From: Cyrtodaria siliqua
Taxonomy: Eukaryota > Mollusca > Bivalvia > Adapedonta > Hiatellidae
Length of the DNA stretch: 64,000 nt
Assembly: GCA_037043455.1 (NCBI GenBank)
Contig: JAWPHD010003075.1
Location: forward strand, 124,001 to 188,000
Direction of reading: 5' to 3'
Shown here: in pieces, positions 48,648 through 58,614 of the stretch
How positions within the stretch are numbered: the stretch's first letter is position 1
Layout of the letters: every line of letters starts with the position of its first letter
Notes under the pieces: model-generated
Told to the model about the DNA's origin: nothing
Seen by the model: only the letters and a program-made list of their open reading frames with translations
Databases searched by the model: none
Made by a program: the position numbers and the translations under genes

Positions 48648-49289
48648 GTATACTAATGAAATTCAATGGATAATTCATAATATTATTATTTGAATACGAA
48701 ACGTAAACTTGTCACAGAAAGGTAGATAATCATTTAAGCGAAATTAATTTTGAGACAATACTTTTATGATTTAAAATGACGTATGTGAATAGAGAGGGAC
48801 AAGTATGTATTGTATTACTAACCTTTAATGAGACTAACTTAAACGTATAGTTTGAGATAGGATCACCATTATAAAGCTGTTTATTATATATAAAACTATA
48901 ACGCACAGACGCAACTCCTGTGCATAGGCACAAACAGACTGTATATATGGTGCCACCAATAATAAGCAATACAGACTTACCAGCACATCTCTCACTCGAC
49001 ATGTCAATACATTTGTGCAGATTAGGCTTAAAACGCAATATCTTCTACCAATTGCACGTACATATTACACCTGAAATCACATAGATAGTAAACACTAGAA
49101 ATAATTGAAAATAAATCTTGCAAATAATACTAAATGTCGGGAATGATGTATGTTAACTAAGTCAACGCATTGATATATCTAAGCAAATAAGTTACAGTAC
49201 TTCTAAATTCGAATGTATTATAAACATTAAAGTAGTGCAGTATAAAAACAACACATATTCGATTAATGAAAATTGCTTTACTGAACATT

Positions 49290-49450
49290 TGTTCGTGTGC
49301 GTATGTGCGTAGGTACATTCCTGTCTGCCTGTGTACGTGCGTGTCTGCGTACGTGCATGCCTGCGTACGTGCGTACCTGAGTACGTGCGTGCCAGCGTTT
49401 TTGCATGCCTAGTGCGTGAATACATGAGTACGTGAGAATGTGTGACTGCG
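49290..49450. repeat. Minisatellite in array unit 3
   Basis: Same gtacgtgcgtgc-type array as in units 1 and 2. Confidence 0.85.
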
Positions 49451-49644
49451 TACGTGTGTGACTTCATCTCTAATGCTGTTATGAAATAAGACAGGCCCCC
49501 TTTCAATCACTCATGTTGACCATGACAATGTGATATCGTAACACATATTCCTCCGTCTCCACGATATGAGCCGGTGGTTTAGATGTGATACAAATATTTG
49601 ATTTACTTTAGTCGACTTCAGTGTTTATAGTATAAATAGAGATA

Positions 49645-50135
49645 TAAAAATCGAACAGGAAAAGTAGCATTCAATGAAGACCGTCAACCACAAACACACA
49701 GAAACAAAGAACAACTTTAAAGATTATTAAACCCCAAATAAGACATCACCAACACAAAAGGGTTGACAAAAGGGCTACCGCATTGGAACGGCCAGTGGCA
49801 AGACAATGCCGCTGGAGGTTTAAACAAGGTTCTACGGTGCACGAAACCTCACACTTACCCTACTCTCAAATCATAAAACGGGACAGTGTAAATAAATAAA
49901 TCCCCGCCATGAACTATTCTCTAACCAACAAGGCAGCATTAATAGGCAATATAAGTAAAACATAAAGATGCTCGAGTATATATAAATACAAAACAACAAT
50001 AGCCTAGAAAGCCACAAAGAATGTACTCAATGACTTGGCGGAAGCCAGCGTAATAAGAGAATAAATCATTGAGAGCACGACAAGACAAGACCGCAGACAA
50101 ACACCAAACGTCACTGTCCTTTTGGGCTTTATTAT
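49645..50135 (-). mobile_element. RT-family tail in array unit 3 (minus)
   Basis: Homologous to the tails in units 1 and 2; same orientation and place. Confidence 0.85.
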
Positions 50136-50392
50136 AGGTTTACAGTATAGTTAGTCAACACTGGCACGTTCAGTGGTGATATTTAGGCATAGAGGTATGT
50201 GATAAGATGTATGCAGTTACAGTTGCCGCAGAATGACTGTATGTATTAAAATTATGTTTAAAAAGTAATCCTACTAATTTTACAATATTTGTATTCGCAT
50301 AAATATATTAATACAAAATAACTTAGAAATTTATAGTAGACTAAGTGTAAATGTTATGTACTAATGTAAATTGTATTTTTCTTTTATTTTAG

Positions 50393-50528
50393 ACCCCCCG
50401 ATGTGCGTTAATACCCGAAGAAGTAAACAATTTGGAAAAGCAGACGGACGACATTAACGAGAAAAAGACAATAAAGCCAGATAAATCTGAACATCACAAG
50501 ACGAATGGTACTGTAACTGTTGCTGTTC
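50393..50528 (+). CDS. Unknown gene, exon 4, version c (stop of short form lost)
   Basis: Reads TPRCALIPEEVNNLEKQTDD, INEKKTIKPDKSEHHKTNGT, VTVAV, then donor C|gtaatc. Relative to version a it lacks 3 and 6 nt, both in frame. The TAA that ends the short form in a and b is CAA here, so an unspliced reading runs on to 50617 and adds a hydrophobic stretch (QYIVYPISYPILLKFIICNR). Loss of that stop without frame damage upstream suits the spliced model, where those bases are intronic. AATAAA at 50663-50668. Confidence 0.5.
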
Positions 50529-50770
50529 GTAATCAGTGTCAATACATAGTATATCCCATTTCATACCCCATATTGCTTAAGTTCATTATTTGCAATAGGA
50601 TTTGTTTTGATTTATGATAACAGTCCGTGCACAACATTATGCTATGTTATTTTTCTGGGTTCAATAAAACGTCATATTGGAAAATTGATTTCTTACATCT
50701 TTATAACTTTTCTATCATCTTTTTTGAAAAAAAAGACAACTATCGCGAATGTAAATTCTCGCAGTTGTTA

Positions 50771-51987
50771 ACACTTGTGTAACATCAGATATTCGTGGTT
50801 CGTGGTTTCGGACAAGAACGTGACATCGGTCCGTTGTTTGGCGAGTATAGGGAAAAAAACGCATTCCTTGAACATAAACATAAAGAACGTGATTTTCTGA
50901 GGTATGTACCAGGTTCTCTAATACAAATGTAGGTTATTAGTATGTCCTTCGACGATCGGATTAGTTAATGTTTACGAACAAACAATCGAATACTCAAATA
51001 ATCAAACCTGTATAAAAGAACAGGCATATGTTTGCATGCAAAAACCCGTTGCTGGTTAAAATAAAAGGTTATATTCTAAAACATCACATGTTATAAAAAA
51101 AGAACAGACACTCGTTTCCGTGACCTACAATGGCTACCCTGCATATCGCACGAATAACATATGAACAGATCAGTGGCAGATGGCAGATGTCAATGTTATT
51201 GGTCAGATCAAATGTAAACACAAGTTGTGGACACACGCGGAGTATTTTTGGAAGCTGGAAATAGTTTGCCTTAAAGAAACGGATAAACCTGATATATATC
51301 TTCAACATCACATCTTATTTGAAAGAATGGACTTCGAACCTCGAGTATCCGATAATCCCCGTTGTAGCAGTGTATCATGATTTTGTTATTTACATGTATG
51401 TATGTTTCCTGCCGACACAATCATTTGGCATGAACGTGTTAAAAAAACAAATCTATGATTTATTATATTAAATAATTAATAACATGAGAATCTGAATTTA
51501 CATAATTTATGTATAAGACATTTGCATTATTTATAGTCGTCCTACTAGATGACAGGTGACTTGTAAGGGAGTCTTTTAGGTCTCACAACTCTGGTTATTC
51601 TCCCATAGTCGTACATTGTATTAGCCTTTAGCAAGCTCTGCTTAAAAGCTAAGCTGCCTACATATCTCCAGAATATCCAAGACGTGTAATTCGAACAACA
51701 TACAGTAAATACTGAAAAGGTGATCATGTTATGCGCTTTATGCATATTATAAACAGGATGAAATTCCCATCAATCGCCTTTATCAACATATCCTTTTTCA
51801 GTTAGATGTTTAACTTCACAATTTGTCAAGCGATACCAATATAGGACATTATTTTATTAATTGATACAAGTAGTCTTTCAGATAATAAGTACAGGTAATT
51901 AGCTGAGCTGATTAAACCATCGTTTTTGTCCTACATTTCATACATAAACATGCTTGCACTCATACCAAATAATTGTTTTAGTTTCAG
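50771..51987. other. Intron before exon 5
   Basis: Unique sequence after the array. The 66-codon ORF at 51180-51380 is unrecognised. A pyrimidine-rich acceptor (attgttttagtttcag) closes the stretch. Confidence 0.45.
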
Positions 51988-52176
51988 TCAAGTTGTATTC
52001 AAGACGTACGGACGATTTAGCAAACGGAGTTGTCGCAGCTTTGACAACCTTCTACCCATCTATGTCACTTAAACAAACGAGTGAGCTCATAAAAGCGGGT
52101 GAACCTGGATTGATCCTCTGTTTTAACACATCTAGACTCGAAGAGGACATTCCTTATTATATCAATTCAATACCGG
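51988..52176 (+). CDS. Unknown gene, exon 5: first half of an alpha/beta domain
   Basis: 189 nt, phase 1 at both ends, with donor gtaggt. Reads KLYSRRTDDLANGVVAAL, TTFYPSMSLKQTSELIKAGE, PGLILCFNTSRLEEDIPYYI, NSIP. Pattern: charged strand end, helix with RTDDLA, then a hydrophobic strand GLILCFNTSRL and a helix, as in Rossmann-like or flavodoxin-like alternating folds. I do not recognise the family; no P-loop, TIR, caspase or nuclease motif is evident. The phases allow joining from exons 4a, 4b, 4c or directly from exon 2. The in-frame stop seen just after the donor is intronic. Confidence 0.6.
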
Positions 52177-52836
52177 GTAGGTAGTGAGGCCCAGGCAGGG
52201 TTTAGAAAAAAAGTTTGTCTATGTCGAATGTTTGTAATGCATTGATTAACAAGAGTTATATTTCCAGTAAACAGTTACGTTGTTCTTTCGTAGTAAGCAT
52301 TTGAATATGTAACACAAGTTAATATTTGCTTACAGCTTACATACATTTGATTAACTATTGGGAGGTTATAATATCGATTTGTAATGACATCACAGTATTA
52401 ATCAAGCTAAAGAATACGATTGGTAGTGAATTTACGTGTATTTTTGGTGTAAGTCAGGTGAATATTCATATCCTTTTTTTTCAATGTAACAGGTATAAGA
52501 ATATATTGATATTGTAGCAGAATTTGTCAGAAAGGACAATAACAATAACAATCACAAAGCTATCGTTGTGCGTTCCAACGTCCGTACACCATGAAGATGC
52601 CTTCAGTTTTATTTATCATAGGCATAAGTATCATGTGCCACAGTAGTGTTGGATAGTAATATTCATTATGTCTGTTGTTATGCAGAATGAAAACATCCAA
52701 TACACATAAGCAATAACCTTCAAATACGCAACGTTCAAAGACATAGACTACAACAAAAAGCCAATATGATTTTGTAATGCTTGCGACATACACACAAACT
52801 AACGAACACATAAAACGTGTACCTTATATGTAAATC

Positions 52837-52874
<38 letters not shown>

Positions 52875-53124
52875 ATATCCAAGAAACATATTTGATAAAC
52901 ACATACATAGGTATTTCAATTATCTTTAAATATAAACGGCAATGCCGTAGCCATAGTTTAACAAACACAGGGCCAAACTTAATCGGAAGGTCCGGGTGTC
53001 CTCCCCCAGATTTTTAAAAGGTATTACTCGATGAGTTTTTCGGGTACTGTTTGTGAACTGCTACAGTGCGTTTTAAGGTTTCTATAAATCTATATACTTT
53101 TTTGCAGAAAAAAAAAGACACTTT
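52177..53124. other. Intron 5 start, with GA microsatellite
   Basis: No exon is recognised. (GA)n at 52839-52868. Confidence 0.5.
52839..52868. repeat. (GA)15 microsatellite
   Basis: Uninterrupted ga dinucleotides for 30 bases. Confidence 0.95.
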
Positions 53125-53129
53125 ACCTC

Positions 53130-53185
53130 TCTTGTTTGTGTTTGTTGCTTCCAAGGGATCCCCTTTTTTAGTATTTATTAACTAG
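53130..53185 (+). repeat. Rep-A, 3' fragment
   Basis: Only the last part (cttgtttgtgtttgttgctt, ccaagggatcccc, agtatttatt) remains. Confidence 0.65.
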
Positions 53186-53306
53186 TGTGTTCGCATCACT
53201 CACAGAAAACTTTACAAAATAAAAATAAGTTAAACCAAGAATAATTCGAACCTGGAACAAGAGAGTTCACATTAAAGTACTGTATACGTGATATACTTAA
53301 GACAAA

Positions 53307-53442
53307 ATAAATACGTACTGTATTTTATCGGTGAATAAATTAAAACTCAACAGTATCAACTAACGCACTGGTGAATTAATTACTAGGCATCCGAACGCCT
53401 AACTGTATTTTATTCACCGATAAAATACAGGCACGTATTTAT
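53307..53442. repeat. Hairpin with ~35-bp arms
   Basis: The left arm ataaatacgtactgtatttt continues atcggtgaata. The right arm is the inverse (attcaccgataaaatacag, gcacgtatttat). Loop of about 65 bases. Confidence 0.7.
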
Positions 53443-53540
53443 TATTTCGATTCTAAAACGACAATAACCCCATTGTTCACGCTATTATGGTCGCACTACA
53501 TTATCTTGGAGGTCAAGGTAATCAGGCTGCTATGTTTACA

Positions 53541-53906
53541 GGCTGTTCCATTGGAATGTATGTTTAAATACTCTAGTAGTCACGTGACAAACAAATTAAG
53601 TCATTGCTTACGCCATATAGCTTGCACTGTATGACGTCAAACGTTTTCACTTGTTCAAGATTAGTATTAATGTTATGTGTATTGATGCATATGATGGGTT
53701 TTAATTGGGGGTGCAATGCTTGGGAGCATGGTAAGTTTGTTGCAATTAAAATGTCATTGCAATTACCGTTGAGTTTGCCTTCGCGACGTATATTTACCAA
53801 AATGTTTATTTACTTTCGTTCTGTAACGTTAATGGTTTAAAAAGTGACGTCATGTAACGTGGCGCTTCCAACGGATGAACAATATGGGGAAATTAATGGA
53901 ACAGCC
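53541..53906. repeat. Possible small element with 12-bp inverted ends
   Basis: ggctgttccatt and aatggaacagcc bound 366 bases with no coding sense. Short ends, so weak evidence. Confidence 0.3.
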
Positions 53907-56423
53907 GTATTTTACCGTAAAATAACATACAGCTGTCTCTTTTCTTTGTGTATATGAAAGACTGCGCAGGTCATGTTAAAATTTCATTTAAATTTCAATT
54001 AAAAATACATTAACGGATTTCGCGTTGCCGGCCATATACAGGAGACTGGCGATAAATCCATCGACCCCAACAACATATCCATGTAATATGTTGGATTAAT
54101 GATGAAATCTGGAATTCAGACATGAAAACAGCAGAGTCTAGATCTATGCGCACTTAATGGAGTCAAACACAATGCAAGAATCAATTGCATTCTTCTTGTT
54201 TAAACACAGGCGTAGGAACAAGGGTGAGGAGTGGGTGGTGGCAATACTCTGGCAAGATGGGAGTGAGGCAGAGTATATTGTGGCCCACGTCCACTCGCCC
54301 CAACAATGATTGTTAAATCCCCAAAAATCAAAACTGTGCAAATATTATTGCTACCGGTCATACAATTAATCATTTGGCATTGAACAGTCATATTTGTGAC
54401 ACGCAAACAAATATATTAGCTTGTCCCTCACCCCCTCGAAATTAATAAAATGTAGCCAATTCAGTTTATTTCAGACTTCGCGTTTCACAAAAAGCTGTAC
54501 AGATATATTATATCATATTTATTTTATTTCTGACAATACTCCAAAATAACACCGAGGCAGTTGCCTAAGTGTGAACTGCCTCTGTGTGCCCTAGCGACAT
54601 CTTAAACGAGGTACCTATTAGGGAACACATATTAACTCTGTTTCTCTGGAGAGATCATATGTATTTTAGATCAATTTAGTTCAGCATGTTTGTGATCGTG
54701 AATGCTATAGAACACATGTCTGTAAACACATGTAAATGCATTCTTATTTGAAAATTATTGAGTACGTACAACATGCTTTAAATGTATGTTTGCGAATTAT
54801 TAAAAAAGTGTTGCGTACGTTGAACATGCCTTAGCTTACTTTGGAAGACCAACTATAAGTATGTCGTGGGTTATCATGTTATATACTGATACCGCAATAC
54901 AATTAACGTATAAATCAGAAACTGAAAGTAAAATTATTCATTATTCTTATCACCATCAGGTGCCGATCAAGAATCTGAGCTGTGGTAGCATAACTTTTAA
55001 AGAAACAAATGTAAATAAGAATGCACTAACGTAACCCAATGGCGTCAAATCTATGATCTTCGGATTATTTAGAGTCAAAAGTTATACGATAACTCAATAT
55101 ATTAGTCGTACTATGCTAACACATGTCAAACCAACACACAACTACAGTTTAAATTCCGCCACATCGCATATGCCTTTCTTCCGTATTTTACCCAGTCAAC
55201 ACGGCGACGCTTCACTCTGAATAACCACAATGGTGTTTGTGCTTGATGGATTTTTGAAATATTTAAATACGTTGAGCGTAAACCTTACACAATTAAAAAT
55301 GTTTGTTTTGTTTACAAATATTAACAGCATTATGAATTTAAAAATATATTTCTCGGTCGCTGGAAATAAACATTTGACAGGTATTTCTTACGAAATAATG
55401 ATACATCGTATGGCTTAAAACAAATGGGACTCGTCTTCGAGTATGTTACTATATCTATATCGTCTCTCGTCTATATGAACTCTATTTCTGAACTGCCCAT
55501 TTCTTCTTCTTATCGGAGAAAAATACACTGAGTTTAAAAAAAAGATTGACGAGCATATTTACTGTCAACAGGTCTATGTGTCAAATGAGAAAGAGTCGAT
55601 TCTTACTATGGCGGGAGGTATACATTGCTAGTTCTACCCAGGGAAAATAGGTTGGTATGGGTGGTCTGGGTGATCTGCTACAAAGGAAACAATCGATCGT
55701 CATAAATGGCATTGCATGTGCTAAAAATTACATACAAAATATCAAAACAACAAGAAAAAACACAATAAATACTCTTGCGCGTGCGTTAACAACACTATGA
55801 CAAAACCTAGTATATTTTTACGGTAATCCTATATGTTTCATATCGTCGGCTTGTATACATTTAAACCAATTGTTAGATCTACTTCTACATATGGCACCAT
55901 GAATACAGTTGATTTGAGTAGCTCTCTTAACACCATTCAATTATTTTTGCTTTATGTTATGTTTAAGGACCTGTCATATGAAGAGGCCAGCCCAATTAAA
56001 CTGTTGTATGAAGTAAACATGAAAACATAAATGCAGAGTTTTCATTAGTTGTGTTTTGGTTTTATTTTTGTTCTAAAAACAATTAATTATCAACAAGGTT
56101 TTGTATTTAGTATGGCTAACTAGTTAATTAATATTTTTCTCCATAAAAGTAAAGTTCAAAATATTACTGCTGCATACTGTTATGTCCTAGATACTGTTAA
56201 ATATAACCATGCTATTAAAGAAAAAAACTTAACTCGATACTCAATTTATATACATGAGCTAATCGGTCATGAATCACGTTTGCCTTATATAAGCAAACTT
56301 TCCAGGAGTTTCAAAGACCATTTAGCATTGGGAAATTACAGAAAAAAAAAACGCTCTACACATCTCAAGAGACTATATCAATATAATTATATATACACTA
56401 TCAAGCTGTTTCTTTTCTTTCAG
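53907..56423. other. Intron before exon 6
   Basis: No exon is supported. 54209 resembles the left end of the MITE at 34548. 55980-56080 shares words with 5710-5830. Several + ORFs of 60-70 codons are unrecognised. Confidence 0.4.
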
Positions 56424-56686
56424 TGTCTTCTGACATCGCTCTTGTTATTCTGCATTGTAAAGGAAAATCCGCTCTTCCTGTAGTTCCAAGTGCGACGACA
56501 CTTCAGAAGTATAAGTCCTTCGGTGGAATATTTGATTTGGCGTACCAAGCTGGCCAAGGGTTCTATCCGTGTAAAATGAACGAGTCTATCCCCAGGCTTA
56601 CTGAATTTATAACACAGTATGGTTCGAGAAGATCAAGTAAATGTTGTAAATGTTGTAAGTGTTGTACATGTTGCATTATACTGTAA
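56424..56686 (+). CDS. Unknown gene, exon 6: end of alpha/beta domain and Cys-rich CaaX-like tail
   Basis: After the acceptor tttcttttctttcag the phase-1 frame reads (V)SSDIALVILHCKGKSAL, PVVPSATTLQKYKSFGGIFD, LAYQAGQGFYPCKMNESIPR, LTEFITQYGSRRSS and ends SKCCKCCKCCTCCIIL-stop. DIALVILHCKG is a buried strand and ESIPRLTEFITQY a closing helix. CIIL fits a CaaX box (Leu would favour geranylgeranylation), and the Lys-Cys-Cys repeats before it could be palmitoylated, so a lipid-anchored membrane protein is inferred. Caution: gtaaatg at 56639 and gtaagt at 56656 could be donors, which would remove part of this tail. ATTAAA at 56887 is a possible poly(A) signal. Confidence 0.6.
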
Positions 56687-58109
56687 TGATAAGGGCCGTC
56701 AAATGTGTATTTGGTGCCCGTGTTAACCCCGAAGCCTTAACAACAGACATGTTCAGTAATAGGCAGTCCATTTAAACAGACTGTTCAGATATTCGCAACA
56801 ATGTGCATATAACATGTAAATACATATTAACTCACTGCCTCAACAGGTTATGGCAAAGCCTCGTATCGTATCATTTTAACTCGTTTATTAAAGTCTATCA
56901 TCCAACCACCAAATTAGCATTTATTATTAATGTCATAAATATAATTGTTTAAAAAAATGCAAACTTCGAACGGATACATTCTATCTGTTTAAATGTTAAT
57001 AATCATACCTGCTTTGTACTTAATACCATGGGCATCGAATATATATCATTTAGTCGCTGGTGTTACCGTTTAGGCATTACCAGAACCAAATAAGGTACAC
57101 ATTTAACTTTGTATTTATCTATTATATGCTATTTAACTGTTATTAGATGCTAGAACTACTTATTTTGAAAATCACCCAATTGCAATGTAGCTAGTAAACG
57201 CCAAATGTATTGATACATATAAAAATAATAATTTAGACCTCTGCGATATAAAAGCAAGGTTAGATTTAATGAATTAACAACAGAGGATTATAATATGTGT
57301 TACAAGATATCCAATCGCTGTAGACTTTAGTGCAACCTTTGATTAATTCACATCGAAGGTCGCCCTTATGCTACATATTGCGTCGTCTTAAGGACTATTG
57401 GTCCGTCATGTTTGAAAAAAGATCCAAAATCGATATGATTTTTAACAAAATGCATATTTTAGGCATGTGTGATGTCAGTCAGTAGAGTTGAACTGCAAAA
57501 GTAAACTGTTTGAATTGTCTACTCTTATCGCATGAATATATTTTAAACGATTCAAGTATATGTGTTCTTGTAGAAATTATTTATAACACTAATACAACTG
57601 GTTACTTAGGTATTTTGTTAAGTACTCTGCATTAGTGCATCTTTCGATGTTCCTAATTCTAAAACATACGAACTGAAGTTATTTTGACATCATGTTTACT
57701 AGTATTACCACTAAAAATGCGTTTGCAAAATAAATTGTTCGAAGTATTTAATGTTAACAGTTACGTATTTCAAAATATATTCAATAGGTCATATAGGATT
57801 ATCCATTTTTCTAAAACTGCTAAGAAGTTAATACGTTTAAGTTGAGTTGGATTCATGTTATGTGTTTTATCAGCTCACTTCATGTTTTCATATAAAAGGA
57901 TAACTCACACAAAAATTAACAATTTAAACATACGTTTTTTACAAACTTTTAGTCAAAACAAAATACTTATAATACAATTATTCTAAAATATATTTAAAAT
58001 AACAAAATCAGTGAAGATACAAAGGTCAGTAATTAATAATTTTGTTCAGTGTAGTACATGACGCTTATTCAACACTTTTGATGTGAATAAAATATCTGAA
58101 AGAATACCA
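56687..58109. other. AT-rich stretch after the unknown gene
   Basis: Holds the probable 3' UTR (possible ATTAAA at 56887-56892) and then unique AT-rich DNA with no gene or repeat seen. Confidence 0.45.
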
Positions 58110-58340
58110 ATCAGTAGTGTTATTACTTACTGTCCGTTGGGATCATCAAGTCCAGTCTGTGTTGCTTTAAAGTAGAATATCTCTTTGTGGCTATAAAGTA
58201 GAACATCGCTTAAGCCGGTGCTAGGAGGCGTAAGGGGTGTTGCACTTCACATTACCTCTCATGAATAGACTCAATAAAACCAAATCTGCTACTGTTATCT
58301 CTTGTTTGTGCTTATGGGGGATCTATTTTTCAATATTCCT
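58110..58340 (+). repeat. Rep-A, plus orientation, with internal duplication
   Basis: Full copy in which the tttaaagtagaatatc word is doubled (58166 and 58192 region). The agactcaataaaacc hairpin is present. Confidence 0.75.
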
Positions 58341-58384
58341 TGACGTTCACGTGCTGTCTGGCGGCCGTAAAAGGTTGCCCCGAC

Positions 58385-58612
58385 TTAGTAGTGTTATTAC
58401 TTACTGGTCATTTGGAATCATCAAGCCCAGTATTTGTGGCTTTAAAGTAGAATATCGCTTTGTGGCTTTAAAGTAGACTATCACTTAAACCGGTGCTATG
58501 AGGCTTGACCTCATTACCTCCCATGAGCAGACACAATAAAACCGAGTCTGCTACTTGTATCTCTTTGTTGTGTTTGTTGCTTTCGAGGGATCCCCTTTTC
58601 AGTATTTATATG
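58385..58612 (+). repeat. Rep-A, plus orientation, second of a close pair
   Basis: Direct neighbour of the previous copy and also with the doubled tttaaagtagaatatc / tttaaagtagactatc word, so the pair probably arose by local duplication or from a subfamily. Confidence 0.75.
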
Positions 58613-58614
58613 GC

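Larger units (their letters stand above)
40700..50770 (+). repeat. Tandem triplication of a ~3.7-kb unit carrying two exons
   Basis: The word aactagtta followed by an aaagaactagcgcct-like string recurs at 40722, 44449 and 48141 (spacings 3727 and 3692). The junction word tatgttctgcctttatct occurs at 40700, 43361 and 47051. The last unit ends at gttgtta (50770), where the similarity stops. Taking that junction as the boundary, the units are 40700-43360 (lacking about 1.07 kb), 43361-47050 and 47051-50770. Each unit has the 56-nt exon, an RT-element tail in reverse, a gtacgtgcgtg minisatellite, the 124-145-nt exon and an AATAAA. Confidence 0.9.
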
